This document shows positions 25,375-34,944 of a stretch of 64,000 nt of DNA, piece by piece. Under the pieces are notes generated by a model. That model was not told the DNA's origin. It did not search any database and saw only the letters and a program-made list of their open reading frames with translations. The position numbers were made by a program, and so were the translations under genes. Every line of letters starts with the position of its first letter. Within the stretch, counting starts at the first letter, position 1. Origin of the DNA: Aciduricibacillus chroicocephali (GTDB taxonomy: Bacteria > Bacillota > Bacilli > Bacillales > Amphibacillaceae); the NCBI RefSeq assembly GCF_030762805.1, contig NZ_CP129113.1, forward strand, positions 2,494,001 through 2,558,000, written 5' to 3'.

Positions 25375-25459
25375 ATTCCCCCTTGAATTACTTGCTGGAT
25401 ATGTGACCAAGCAAATCAAGAGCCGGGCACTGGCATGATACAGTGCACCGGCTCTTTTT
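25375..25459 (+). ncRNA. Candidate small regulatory RNA, about 85 nt
   Basis: The interval starts about seven bases after a good promoter and ends with a strong stem (AAGAGCCGG...CCGGCTCTT with an inner CACTG/CAGTG pair) plus five T. Its 5' end holds an unpaired C-rich stretch, TTCCCCCTTG, like the mRNA-pairing loops of FsrA- and RoxS-type small RNAs in Firmicutes. There is no start codon with a binding site. It could instead be a leader or the read-through 3' end of the upstream gene, but the internal promoter argues for an independent RNA. Confidence 0.48.
25418..25459 (+). terminator. Terminator of the candidate small RNA
   Basis: A long stem at 25418-25432 pairs with 25441-25456 and is followed by T residues on the plus strand. 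Confidence 0.82.
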
Positions 25460-25475
25460 CTATTTTTATAATTCT

Positions 25476-28400
25476 TTAAGGTCCAATCAGCCATTCGATA
25501 TCTTCATCTGTTAGCCTCTGGTTCGTTCCCTCTTCTTCCTTGTCCAAGATCTCACCAATCAATTCTCGTTTCCTATCTTGGAGCTCATTCATTTTCTCTT
25601 CAATCGTCCCTTTAGCAATAAGCTTGATTACATGAACCTTTTTCTGTTGACCCATACGGTGCGCACGGTCAGTAGCCTGAGCTTCGACTGCTGGATTCCA
25701 CCATGTGTCATACAGAATGACTGTATCTGCTCCGGTCAGGTTCAGCCCTGTGCCCCCTGCCTTGAGCGATATGAGGAAAAATCCACGCTCTCCTTCGTTG
25801 AAACGCCTGCATAGCTCCAATCGTTCTGAAGCCGGTGTCGTTCCGTCAAGATAGAAGAATTCCATCCCACGCAGTGCGAGTTCCTGGCTAATCATGCTGA
25901 GCATAGAGGTGAATTGAGAGAAGATGAGCACACGGCGGCCAGCCTGTTGTGCTTCCTCCAAAATTTCAAACAGTTGTTCAAATTTTGCCGAGCTTCCGTT
26001 GTAACCATCGACAAAAAGAGCTGGGTGGCAGCAAATTTGCCTTAACCTAGTAATCCCTGAGAGGATGCGTATTCGGTTTTTACGGAATGTTTCCTTGTCG
26101 AGATGCTTGAACTCATCATGTCGCAGTTTGGCCAGATAAGCTCCGTACAATTTCTTCTGTTCAGGAAGCAGTTCGGCGCGCTCGATTGTTTCTGTTTTAG
26201 CAGGCAGCTCTTGCAGGACATCAGCCTTTGTCCGGCGTAGCAGGAAAGGTTTGACACGGCGGGCGATCTGTTTGCGCGACAATTTGCTGAAGTCTTTCAC
26301 ACTGCCGAATAGCTCAGGGAAAACAATATGAAAGATCGACCATAGCTCTTCCAATGCGTTCTCGATTGGCGTACCAGTAAGGCCAAAACGATGCGCCGCC
26401 TTAAGCTTCGCGGCAATACGCGCTGTACGGGTTGCAGGATTTTTGCAAACTTGGGCCTCATCGAAGAAAATCGTGTGGAACTGCTGGCCCCGATACCATT
26501 TTTCATCTTGAAGAAGGATCGGATAGGATGTGATCAGCACATCTGCCTGAAGGGATTCTTTCTGCTTGCGGACTCGCTCCGCCGGCTTACCATCCATAAT
26601 GATTGCTTGTACACTTTTTGCAAACTTCGACAATTCGCTGTGCCAATTGTATATAAGTGATGAAGGACAAACGATAAGAACGGGTTCCTTCCTTTCACGG
26701 ATTGCAGGTAGGTCCGAAATAATGAATGCAATGGACTGAATCGTCTTCCCGAGTCCCATGTCATCAGCGAGCACTCCGCCAAACCCTTTCTCAGCAAGTG
26801 TCTTCATCCACTTGTATCCTGTGATCTGATAGCTTCGCAGAGTGGCATCAAGTTCATTTGGAATTGGGATGTCCAATTCGTCCGGGGAACGCAGTTGTTC
26901 AAGGAACTGTCTGAATGACTCTTGAAGCTCGAACAAATCTGAGCCATCAATTAGGCCAAGTCCGCGCCCGATTGGCACTTTGTACCCTTCCTCGAATTCT
27001 GCCGGCTGAACGGTGAGTCCGTTCAAAAAGTCTGTGAGCCGGTTGAATTCATCCGTTTCCAAGGAGAGCAGAGCCCCGCTCCTCAAGCGATAGTACTTGC
27101 GTTTCTCTTCAAGTGCTTGCAGCAAGTTTTTAATTTCGCTTTGGGGAACTGCATCCATATCGAAAGTGAACTCAAGCCAGTCTGTCCGTTCCTTCTTAAT
27201 ATGAACTTCCAGCCTTGGTTTGAACGGGCCGGAAAGGACACGTTCACGCACAGCAGTTGTCGCATGGACACGTACATATTTTTCAATCAGCGGAAGCCGA
27301 TTGTACAGGAAGTCATACTCCAAGTCCTCATTATGTATGTAGAAACCGCTCTCCGTTTCAGTGAATTTGCTTTCCTTCAACAATTGGAGGATTTCGTTCT
27401 CCATTTCGATATCTTGAAAAATCTCCTGCCTCTCCTGTTGTAGCGGATTGATGACAATCGGACCGTAATGGAATTCAAGGCTTGCAAGCAGGCGGCCGTT
27501 AACCCTGTCGAGGAACAGCTTTGCGATCAACTTGGCTTCACGCAGTTTCGCTGAGATTGCAGGAGACACATTAACATTACCGAGTAGTCGAAGCTGGGGA
27601 ACAATCTCTTTTGTAAACGATTTGAGCTCGGCCTCTGGAATGATAGTTCGCACATGTCTTCTTAAGCTTTTCAACTGCTCAGACTGCAGCGTGCTTAGCT
27701 GGTAGACTGTATCCTCTTGCAGTAATGCAGCATATGGCACTAGGTGGATTAAGTCTTCCATTCCAGTGACGACGAGTGCATTTTCTCCTGCTTCCTCTTT
27801 GAATTGGAATTGGATTGGGGGTGTTCCTTTTCCCAATTTAAAAGATGCACCCGGCGCTTCTGCAAGTAAAGGTGCGATGCTCTGCCAGTATGCAGGCTGA
27901 ATTGTGATAATTTGCTGCTTCTCCTCCAGTTCAGTTCTCACCATTTCCGTTAGCTGTTCCAGAACTCGATATGTTTTAGAATCAAAGCAATGTTCGGAAG
28001 GATTGTACACCGAATAACCACTTGCTTCTTGGACAGACCTGAGGAATTCTGGAATATTTGCAATAAGAACTTTCTCCTCACCAAGCCAAAGCCGAACGCC
28101 CAACAGGTTTCCCGGTTGCACATGAACTGTGAAAGCTAGATCAAGTACTGCCCTGTCTTCAAAGCGTGTTTGCTGGCGTGCGGATTGATAGGAGGTTTCC
28201 TTTTGAGAGAAAACCGAGCGAATGTCCGCACTCGTAGAATTCGAACGTGCCTTGCAGGCAATGAGGGCTGCAGCAATATGCTGACAGTCGGTTGTAACAG
28301 ATGCGAGCTTGGGACAGTCGCATTCAACTTCGATTTGCCCACCAGGCCCCTGTTCAAGCTTTACATGGAAAGTGGCATGATTGGTACGGACTGTCACCTC

Positions 28401-28526
28401 GCATGAATCCGCTGAGCTATCAGGCTCCACGTCTACCTTGCCACGTTGGACGAGTGCCGCTCCTGCTTTATAAGATACTTCCCCGCAACGCTCGATGATT
28501 TCTTTTTGACTGACTCGTTTGTTCAC
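25476..28526 (-). CDS. SNF2-family helicase with N-terminal SWIM zinc finger
   Basis: This 1016-residue protein has an N-terminal SWIM zinc finger (CDCP...CQHIAAAL, about residues 69-89), a long linker domain and a C-terminal SNF2 motor. The motor shows ADDMGLGKT (Walker A), FFDEAQ (Walker B), LTGTPIENALEELWSI (motif III) and ATDRAHRMGQ (motif VI). SNF2 motors translocate on double-stranded DNA and can displace bound proteins. B. subtilis YwqA is a related motor whose neighbour YwqB carries a SWIM finger; here both are in one chain. No methylase or nuclease is adjacent, so a defence role is not supported. Confidence 0.93.
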   Translation of the reverse strand: MNKRVSQKEIIERCGEVSYKAGAALVQRGKVDVEPDSSADSCEVTVRTNHATFHVKLEQGPGGQIEVECDCPKLASVTTDCQHIAAALIACKARSNSTSADIRSVFSQKETSYQSARQQTRFEDRAVLDLAFTVHVQPGNLLGVRLWLGEEKVLIANIPEFLRSVQEASGYSVYNPSEHCFDSKTYRVLEQLTEMVRTELEEKQQIITIQPAYWQSIAPLLAEAPGASFKLGKGTPPIQFQFKEEAGENALVVTGMEDLIHLVPYAALLQEDTVYQLSTLQSEQLKSLRRHVRTIIPEAELKSFTKEIVPQLRLLGNVNVSPAISAKLREAKLIAKLFLDRVNGRLLASLEFHYGPIVINPLQQERQEIFQDIEMENEILQLLKESKFTETESGFYIHNEDLEYDFLYNRLPLIEKYVRVHATTAVRERVLSGPFKPRLEVHIKKERTDWLEFTFDMDAVPQSEIKNLLQALEEKRKYYRLRSGALLSLETDEFNRLTDFLNGLTVQPAEFEEGYKVPIGRGLGLIDGSDLFELQESFRQFLEQLRSPDELDIPIPNELDATLRSYQITGYKWMKTLAEKGFGGVLADDMGLGKTIQSIAFIISDLPAIRERKEPVLIVCPSSLIYNWHSELSKFAKSVQAIIMDGKPAERVRKQKESLQADVLITSYPILLQDEKWYRGQQFHTIFFDEAQVCKNPATRTARIAAKLKAAHRFGLTGTPIENALEELWSIFHIVFPELFGSVKDFSKLSRKQIARRVKPFLLRRTKADVLQELPAKTETIERAELLPEQKKLYGAYLAKLRHDEFKHLDKETFRKNRIRILSGITRLRQICCHPALFVDGYNGSSAKFEQLFEILEEAQQAGRRVLIFSQFTSMLSMISQELALRGMEFFYLDGTTPASERLELCRRFNEGERGFFLISLKAGGTGLNLTGADTVILYDTWWNPAVEAQATDRAHRMGQQKKVHVIKLIAKGTIEEKMNELQDRKRELIGEILDKEEEGTNQRLTDEDIEWLIGP

Positions 28527-28579
28527 ATGCTTCTCCTCCTTTCATGATTACTTAGATGTACTACCGTCGCATTCAGTCG

Positions 28580-29467
28580 CTAGTCTCCTTTTCCCATCAG
28601 TCCGACGAAACGGGTTGCTGCTGGTGAGAGCGGCACGTTCTTCAAATGGCAGACACCGATACTTCTTTTTGGAATTGGTTGTTCTAGCTTAATTTCGTGC
28701 ACGATGCCACGATCCAGATAGTCCGCTGAGAATTCTCGGATGACACATGCAATCCCTAAGTTGATTCGAGCAAATTCAAGTAGTAAGTCGTATGAGCCGA
28801 GTTCAAATTCCGGCGTAATCTGTATACCTTGAGACAATATGTATTCTTCAACATAGACGCGAGAATTCGCAGTCTCTTCCAGAAAAATAAGCGGCAGTTT
28901 TTTCAACTGTTCAAAAGTGAGCGGCCGCTTCAACAATGTTTTATATTTCTCCCCACAAACGAAAATATCCTCAATTTCGATACAAGGACGCAGTGTAAGG
29001 GCTGAGTCTTCAATCGGAAAATTACATATGGCGATATCGACCTGACCTGTTTTCAAAATCGCACACAATTCTTTTGTCGTTCCATTAATAATTCGGAAAC
29101 GGATATTTGGATATTTGCCATGAAAACTTTCTAAAAAGGGTAGAAGATAATATCGCGAAATGGTATCGCCGACCCCGATTTTCAATTCACCGGCTGTTAG
29201 ATTTTTGAACTCAAGAAGTTTCTCCTCTGCCCCATCAATGAGGCTGATGGCAGAGTTAACGTATTCAAACAGGATCCGGCCTGCATCTGTAAGTGTTACG
29301 CCACGAGGGGTGCGGTTGAAAAGCCGCGTATCAAGTTCGCGCTCCAATTGCGATATTGCCTGGCTGACCGCTGGCTGTGTCATGTAGAGTTCCTTTGCTG
29401 CTTTTGAGAAGCTTTCATTCTTGCCGACAATGCTGAACACTTTGTACAAGTCCAACTTTACAGACAT
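28580..29467 (-). CDS. LysR-family transcriptional regulator
   Basis: This 295-residue protein has an N-terminal winged helix (SFSKAAKELYMTQPAVSQAISQ) and a periplasmic-binding-like effector domain typical of CysL/CbbR-type LysR proteins. The start at 29467 has AGGCGGTG upstream. It is transcribed away from the F420-ligase-like gene across a 121-base gap that contains a LysR-type motif, so that gene is the likely target. The effector is not known. Confidence 0.92.
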   Translation of the reverse strand: MSVKLDLYKVFSIVGKNESFSKAAKELYMTQPAVSQAISQLERELDTRLFNRTPRGVTLTDAGRILFEYVNSAISLIDGAEEKLLEFKNLTAGELKIGVGDTISRYYLLPFLESFHGKYPNIRFRIINGTTKELCAILKTGQVDIAICNFPIEDSALTLRPCIEIEDIFVCGEKYKTLLKRPLTFEQLKKLPLIFLEETANSRVYVEEYILSQGIQITPEFELGSYDLLLEFARINLGIACVIREFSADYLDRGIVHEIKLEQPIPKRSIGVCHLKNVPLSPAATRFVGLMGKGD

Positions 29468-29489
29468 ATAAGCACCGCCTATATCCAAT

Positions 29490-29504
29490 ATTAGAGAGAT
29501 TAAT
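29490..29504. promoter_or_regulatory. LysR-type operator between the divergent genes
   Basis: ATTA and TAAT flank seven bases, giving the T-N11-A pattern expected for LysR regulators. It lies 23 bases before the lysR start and 85 bases before the divergent gene. Confidence 0.45.
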
Positions 29505-29588
29505 TTTACTTATATCACTAGTTCGGGGTATAGTACAAGTAGAGACAAACCAAATTATTCATATGTCCGAATTGAAGGAGCGATTTTT

Positions 29589-30791
29589 GTGGAAAGATTA
29601 GTTGGTACGGTTGTTAGAGGTCTGCGTGCACCAATCATTAATAATGGTGATGACATTGAGCAGATCGTCGTTGATAGTGTACTAAACGCTTCGAAATCTG
29701 AAGGCTTCGAGATTGGCGATAAAGATATTGTTACTATTACTGAGTCCATCGTTGCCCGTGCACAGGGTAACTATGCGACAATTGATGATATTGCAACAGA
29801 TGTACATGCGAAATATGGTGATGAGACTGTAGGCGTCATCTTCCCAATTCTTAGCCGCAACCGCTTTGCAATCTGCCTTCGCGGTATTGCAAAAGGTGTA
29901 GCAAAAGGATCAAAGAAAATCGTCCTTATGCTCAGCTTCCCATCCGATGAAGTGGGTAACCACCTCGTTGATATTGATGAGCTTGACGTCCGTGGCGTAA
30001 ATCCTTGGACAGATGTTCTGACTGAAGCTCAGTTCCGCGAACATTTCGGTTACAAAAAGCATACTTTCACGGGCATTGACTATATTGATTATTATAAATC
30101 ACTTTGCGAAGAATATGGTGTTGAGTGCGAAGTTATCTTCTCCAACAACGCGAAGACAATCCTTGACTACACGAAGAATGTCCTTGCTTGTGACATCCAT
30201 ACTCGCAAGCGCACGCAGCGTATCTTGAAAGAAAACGGCGGCGAGAAGATCTATGCGCTTGATAGCATCTTGAACGAATCCGTAAACGGCAGTGGTTACA
30301 ATCCGGAATACGGCTTGCTTGGTTCCAACAAGTCAACTGAGGAAAGCATTAAGCTCTTCCCTCACAACTCCCAGCCAATCGTTGATAACATCCAGAAACA
30401 GCTTCGTGACAAAACTGGCAAAAATGTTGAAGTCATGATCTACGGTGATGGCGCGTTCAAAGATCCAGTGGGTAAAATTTGGGAGCTTGCGGATCCAGTC
30501 GTTTCTCCTGCATACACTGCAGGCCTTGACGGTACACCGAACGAAATCAAGCTGAAGTATCTAGCTGACAATAACTTCGCTGACTTGCGCGGTGAAGAAT
30601 TGCAAAAAGCAATCTCTGAGTTCATTGAGAACAAAGAAGAAGACCTCGTTGGCGCGATGGAAGCTCAAGGTACTACACCGCGTAAACTGACAGACCTAAT
30701 CGGTTCCCTTTCCGACCTAACATCCGGAAGTGGAGACAAAGGTACACCGATCATCTTCATCCAAGGTTACTTTGATAACTATACGAAGTAA
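29589..30791 (+). CDS. Coenzyme F420-0:L-glutamate ligase-like protein (CofE family)
   Basis: This 400-residue protein has the CofE/F420-ligase fold: VGTVVRGLRAPII at the start, DKDIVTITESIVARAQG near residue 44, and the central SFPSDEVGN block. The family adds glutamate to a phospholactate-type acceptor in a GTP- and metal-dependent reaction. It is longer than archaeal CofE (about 250 residues). Bacillaceae are not known to make F420, so the real acceptor may differ. It starts at GTG with AAGGAG upstream, is divergent from a LysR gene and ends in a strong terminator. Confidence 0.8.
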   Translation: MERLVGTVVRGLRAPIINNGDDIEQIVVDSVLNASKSEGFEIGDKDIVTITESIVARAQGNYATIDDIATDVHAKYGDETVGVIFPILSRNRFAICLRGIAKGVAKGSKKIVLMLSFPSDEVGNHLVDIDELDVRGVNPWTDVLTEAQFREHFGYKKHTFTGIDYIDYYKSLCEEYGVECEVIFSNNAKTILDYTKNVLACDIHTRKRTQRILKENGGEKIYALDSILNESVNGSGYNPEYGLLGSNKSTEESIKLFPHNSQPIVDNIQKQLRDKTGKNVEVMIYGDGAFKDPVGKIWELADPVVSPAYTAGLDGTPNEIKLKYLADNNFADLRGEELQKAISEFIENKEEDLVGAMEAQGTTPRKLTDLIGSLSDLTSGSGDKGTPIIFIQGYFDNYTK

Positions 30792-30802
30792 TTCGGATAG
30801 CG

Positions 30803-30835
30803 AAACCCCGGCAGCATATGCTGTCGGGGTTTTTT
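30803..30835 (+). terminator. Terminator of the CofE-like gene
   Basis: AAACCCCGGCAGC pairs with GCTGTCGGGGTTT and is followed by T residues. Confidence 0.88.
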
Positions 30836-30860
30836 ATGTGTTGTTCATCAGTAGCTTCTA

Positions 30861-30895
30861 GAAAAAGAAAAGCAGCTGACGATCAGCTGCTTTTC
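30861..30895 (-). terminator. Terminator overlapping the end of the CNNM/CorC gene
   Basis: AAAAGCAGCTG pairs with CAGCTGCTTTT, with a T-run on the minus strand. The stem includes the last codons and the stop of the gene. Confidence 0.82.
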
Positions 30896-32205
30896 TCCTC
30901 TAATTTATTTCGTAATTGCAATGAAATCTGCAATATCTGGTGTTTATCTTTCTTTTTGACCCTCAACTCATAATCTCCACAGTCAATCGGCAATTGTTGA
31001 TTTTCAAGCTCTAACAATTGAACTTGCATCCAGCCGCCAATTGTATCCATGCTATAGTCATTAGCGAAATGAATACCAAATTCATTCTCTATTTCGGCCA
31101 GTAGAACGCGTCCATTGATTAGATATTCGCCATTTTCCAAGGGCAAGATATCAGGGATTTCATCACTATCGAATTCGTCTCGTATTTCACCGACGATTTC
31201 TTCCAATATATCTTCCATCGTAATAATACCAGCTGTACCACCAAATTCATCTATCACCAATGCCATATGAATTTGTTCTTTTTTCATTTTCAATAAAACG
31301 TCTTGTAAAGATGTCGATTCGTGAATAAAAGGGATTTCATGAATATAATCTTTTAAATTCGGCGACTCACCCAGTGCATATTTTGTCGTCATTTCTTTTG
31401 TATTTACAACACCCAGTATATGATCCTTATTTCCATCTCCGGTTACAGGATATCTTGTATAGTGATGAGTATCAATCACTCTTAAAATTTCTTCCTTATT
31501 CATATCTTCATTCAGGATTACCATTTGAACACGCGGAACCATTATATCCCTGGCCACACGCTCATCAAACAGGAAAATATTTCTCATGTAATCCAGCTCT
31601 GTCTGATTAATCTCCCCACTCTGATAGCTTTGGGTCATAATAATCTTCAATTCTTCCTCGGAATGTGCCTGTTCATGGTTGGTTAATTTAACGCCGAAAA
31701 CACGGAGAATTAAACGTGATGAGCCGTTCATTAACCAGATAAACGGTGATAATAGCTTACCGAACATATAGAGAGGCGGGCTCAACAATAAAGTTAGACG
31801 CTCTGCATACTGGATAGCCAATGTCTTCGGTGCCAACTCCCCTAATACTACATGAAGAAAAGTCATGAGTAAGAGCGATAACGCATAGGAAGCAACTACA
31901 GACATTGAACTTGGTATTCCAAAGTAATCAAAAAGCGGGTGAAACAGTTTCTCTACAGTCGGTTCACCTAGTGTACCTAATCCTAAAGCAGTTACGGTTA
32001 TGCCAAGCTGGCAGGCAGACAAATAATAATCCAAGTTCGTCACAACTTTTTTAGCAGCAACAGCACTTTTATTTCCTTCATCAATCAACTGGTCTATCCG
32101 CGATACACGCACCTTTATAACAGCGAACTCTGAAGCAACAAAAAAGGCTGTCAGCACAATCAAAAGCGCGATTAACAACAAATTCACTAGAATTAATATG
32201 TCCAA
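30883..32205 (-). CDS. CNNM/CorC-type hemolysin-related membrane protein
   Basis: This 440-residue protein has four N-terminal membrane helices of the DUF21/CNNM domain (ASEFAVIKVRVSRID at residues 24-38), two CBS domains (with RVQMVILNED and ALVIDEFGGTAGIIT) and a C-terminal CorC_HlyC domain. CNNM proteins are linked to magnesium efflux and cation homeostasis, as for MpfA (YhdP) of B. subtilis. It begins at a TTG with AAAGGGA upstream. No magnesium riboswitch was seen in its leader. Confidence 0.88.
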   Translation of the reverse strand: MDILILVNLLLIALLIVLTAFFVASEFAVIKVRVSRIDQLIDEGNKSAVAAKKVVTNLDYYLSACQLGITVTALGLGTLGEPTVEKLFHPLFDYFGIPSSMSVVASYALSLLLMTFLHVVLGELAPKTLAIQYAERLTLLLSPPLYMFGKLLSPFIWLMNGSSRLILRVFGVKLTNHEQAHSEEELKIIMTQSYQSGEINQTELDYMRNIFLFDERVARDIMVPRVQMVILNEDMNKEEILRVIDTHHYTRYPVTGDGNKDHILGVVNTKEMTTKYALGESPNLKDYIHEIPFIHESTSLQDVLLKMKKEQIHMALVIDEFGGTAGIITMEDILEEIVGEIRDEFDSDEIPDILPLENGEYLINGRVLLAEIENEFGIHFANDYSMDTIGGWMQVQLLELENQQLPIDCGDYELRVKKKDKHQILQISLQLRNKLEEKSS

Positions 32206-32630
32206 TTATTTCCCTTTAAAAAAGGGATCCACCTCCGTATAAATAACTTAATTACTTAGTATTTAAATTATAGTTTTTCACTGTACATGTAAAGTAAATT
32301 CCTTGTTAATTTTAAGATAACCTAATTGGCTACTCATCAGTTACTATTAAACATAAAATTAGTATCCAAAGTTTGTATATACACTCAGTCATTCGTTATG
32401 ATTAAACCTCAGCGAAAAAATAACAACGAAGAAGGTGTTAAGCACCTCGGACTTAGAAAAAATCACATCAGCACTCTTGTATATCCAGCCGATGATTCTG
32501 TTGCTCCAGGTACGGAGATTGGAACGAAAGTTGATTTTAATTCACTAGCGAACACGGTCGGTTCTTCTTTTTTCATATAAAGAAAATAGATACTTTAGAA
32601 ATAATGATGTGGAGAAATGGGTGAAAACAG
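32206..32630. other. Intergenic region between divergent genes
   Basis: An AT-rich stretch of 425 bases separates the CNNM gene from the lipoprotein gene and must hold both promoters. An 84-codon plus-strand frame at 32326-32580 has no binding site and atypical composition and was not accepted. No operator was recognised. Confidence 0.45.
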
Positions 32631-33245
32631 ATGAAAAAAATCCGCCTCGTGGTATACATACTATTATTGACCGCAATGCTTGCAAGCTGCAGTTCCGAGC
32701 CAGAAAAGGATGAAGGCGATGTTGTTCTTACAGATGCTCAGCTTAAAGGTTTCGATAATAAGATTTTGTCCACACTGGCTAATGACGGTTTTGTATTTAA
32801 TGTTAAAAAACAATCAGAGAAACTCACTGAACTTCCTGTAACGATTGAACTCTACAAAAAGGGCAAACTTGCAGGCCCACTCCTTGAAGCTGACATTATC
32901 GGATCTGAGGGAGAAAAGAAAACAAAATTCATGATAGCCAAGCAGCTCTTCGATGATGATAAAGATGTGAAGCAGAAGTGGATCATTGCCAGTTTCTCAC
33001 ATGAAATCGAGTCTTCTTTTGAGGGTCTTGAAGACAAAATCACTGGCCCTTCACCTTTTTCAATGGCCTCAACCTATGCGAAACTGCCACTAAAGTTGAA
33101 CAAAGGCGAGAAAAAGACAATCGCTGCCTTCGTATCCACCAATTTTAACGGAATAGCTGAAAGCGATTTAGAAGCTGTTCTAAAAAATCCGAAAGCCACT
33201 TCAAAATATGAACGAGTCTACCTCATTCGCATAGAAGCAAAATAA
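32631..33245 (+). CDS. Lipoprotein of unknown function
   Basis: This 204-residue protein has a lipoprotein signal peptide with the lipobox LASC, the lipidated cysteine being residue 20. The mature part is Lys/Asp/Glu-rich, has no cysteine and has a mixed alpha/beta pattern. The gene is 16 bases upstream of a DHA2 exporter and is probably cotranscribed with it. It may be an extracytoplasmic partner of that pump; that is inference from position only. Confidence 0.75.
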   Translation: MKKIRLVVYILLLTAMLASCSSEPEKDEGDVVLTDAQLKGFDNKILSTLANDGFVFNVKKQSEKLTELPVTIELYKKGKLAGPLLEADIIGSEGEKKTKFMIAKQLFDDDKDVKQKWIIASFSHEIESSFEGLEDKITGPSPFSMASTYAKLPLKLNKGEKKTIAAFVSTNFNGIAESDLEAVLKNPKATSKYERVYLIRIEAK

Positions 33246-33261
33246 CAAAAGGAGTGAACCT

Positions 33262-34893
33262 ATGCCACCACAAGCTGCATCTCAGGAAAACACAAAAACG
33301 AAACGCAAATGGTGGGCGCTTATTGCTGTCTGCTTCGGACTATTCATGGCATTGCTTGACGTAACGATTGTCAATGTCGCACTCCCTGCCATCCAGTCCG
33401 ATTTGAACACTGATTTCTCAAGTTTGGAATGGGTGATCAGTGCCTATACACTTATCTTTGCCGTTGCACTTGTGACCGCAAGCCGCCTTGGTGATATATA
33501 CGGACGGAAAACGATATTCATAATTGGGCTCGGCATCTTCACAATCGGTTCATTGCTTTGTGCCCTTTCCGCCCACTTCACATATGGGTCACTCTCTCAC
33601 ATCCAAACATTGAATGTTTCGCGCGGTGTACAAGGTCTTGGCGCTTCTGCCATGATGCCACTTTCCCTCGCCATCATTTCTGACACATTTACTGGGAAAC
33701 AGCGTGGACTTGCTTTTGGAATCTGGGGAGGCATCAGTGGGTTTGCCACAGCAATCGGCCCGCTCGTTGGCGGTTATCTTGTCGATTACGTCAACTGGCA
33801 GTCGATTTTCTTTCTCAATATACCAATTGGCATTATCGGTATTCTTCTCTCTATTTGGGCAATTAACCAATCAAGAGATGAGTCTGCTCACCGCCACATT
33901 GATATGACAGGACTTATTCTGTTCACTGGATTCATGTTCTGTCTAATCTTTGGACTAATTCGGGTAAACCAAGCGAACCTCAGCTGGACTTCAACGCAAA
34001 TTCTCGGTTTGCTTGGTGGAGCAGTAGTCTTGCTTATCATTTTCATTCTTGTTGAATTACGCATGGAAAATCCGATGATAGATCCGCGCCTGTTCAAGAT
34101 TCCTAGTTTTACAGGTGCTGCGATTGCGGGATTCACCCTTTCAGCCGGTATGTATGCTCTGCTTTTCTATTTGTCCTTATACTTGCAGAATTCACTTGGA
34201 TTCGAAGCATCAGAAGCCGGGTTCAGACTTGTCATTTTCTCGGCAATTTCCTTCCTTCTAAGTCCTGTCGCGGGCATTCTTATGTCAAAAGGACAACCAA
34301 AATGGCTCGTATTCATATCCCTAGCTTTTCTCGCGGTCGGCGTCTGGACGATGTCCGGCATATCCCCAGGGGACAAGCCTGGTGACTGGCTCGTACTCGT
34401 ACCCGGCTTTATCCTTGCAGGGATTGGGAATGGACTCATCAACCCGCCAATTTCCAATTTGGCAGTCGGCACCGTTGAACCACGCCGCTCCGGTATGGCA
34501 TCCGGCGTGAACAGCGTATGTCGCCAAATCGGTATCGCGTTCGGTACCGCATTCTTTGGTGCCATTCTTGCAAATCGCTACACTGCCATTGTTAAAGAGA
34601 AAATCAATGGGCTGCATGTCCGCGGGCTTTCAGATACGATTAAGGAAAAAATGACGCACGGCATCAGTGAAGCTGGACCGATTGCAGGTAGTACCGGTCT
34701 AAAAGGAAACGGTGCTTCATCAGGTGCTGCAGACGGCTTTACACATAGTCCGCTCTTCCCGAAAATCCAGGAGATTTCCCACGGAGCTTTCATTAGCGGA
34801 ACATCTGATATTATTAAGATTGCCGCAATTATTTTGGCAATTGGAGCAGTTGCTTCACTGTTCCTAATTCGAAAAAAAGATATGAAACATTAA
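33262..34893 (+). CDS. DHA2-family (EmrB/QacA-type) MFS drug exporter
   Basis: This 543-residue protein has 14 membrane helices and the DHA2 motifs LLDVTIVNVALPAIQ (helix 1, motif D1), RLGDIYGRK (motif A) and GPLVGGYLVDYVNW (motif C). It should export cationic or hydrophobic compounds in exchange for protons. Unlike the pump at 9279 it begins directly before helix 1. RBS AAAGGAGTG lies upstream of the ATG, and it forms an operon with the lipoprotein gene. Confidence 0.9.
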   Translation: MPPQAASQENTKTKRKWWALIAVCFGLFMALLDVTIVNVALPAIQSDLNTDFSSLEWVISAYTLIFAVALVTASRLGDIYGRKTIFIIGLGIFTIGSLLCALSAHFTYGSLSHIQTLNVSRGVQGLGASAMMPLSLAIISDTFTGKQRGLAFGIWGGISGFATAIGPLVGGYLVDYVNWQSIFFLNIPIGIIGILLSIWAINQSRDESAHRHIDMTGLILFTGFMFCLIFGLIRVNQANLSWTSTQILGLLGGAVVLLIIFILVELRMENPMIDPRLFKIPSFTGAAIAGFTLSAGMYALLFYLSLYLQNSLGFEASEAGFRLVIFSAISFLLSPVAGILMSKGQPKWLVFISLAFLAVGVWTMSGISPGDKPGDWLVLVPGFILAGIGNGLINPPISNLAVGTVEPRRSGMASGVNSVCRQIGIAFGTAFFGAILANRYTAIVKEKINGLHVRGLSDTIKEKMTHGISEAGPIAGSTGLKGNGASSGAADGFTHSPLFPKIQEISHGAFISGTSDIIKIAAIILAIGAVASLFLIRKKDMKH

Positions 34894-34930
34894 AAAAGGC
34901 CGTATTCCTTGCTAAGGAATACGGCCTTTA
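34892..34930. terminator. Bidirectional terminator after the DHA2 pump
   Basis: A 16-base perfect stem (34895-34910 with 34914-34929) is flanked by A and T runs on both sides, serving this operon and the convergent flavin monooxygenase gene. Confidence 0.88.
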
Positions 34931-34944
34931 CTATATATAACTCT

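Noticed and set aside
25476-28526. SNF2 helicase as part of a phage-defence island
   Set aside because: No methylase, nuclease, PLD or other defence gene lies next to it; SWIM-SNF2 proteins are common housekeeping-type genes in Bacillaceae.
30883-32300. Magnesium (M-box) riboswitch before the CNNM/CorC gene
   Set aside because: The leader is short and AT-rich and lacks the conserved M-box blocks.
32326-32580. 84-codon plus-strand frame before the lipoprotein gene
   Set aside because: There is no ribosome binding site, composition is atypical and I recognise no domain; it could be a decayed fragment but is not supported as a gene.
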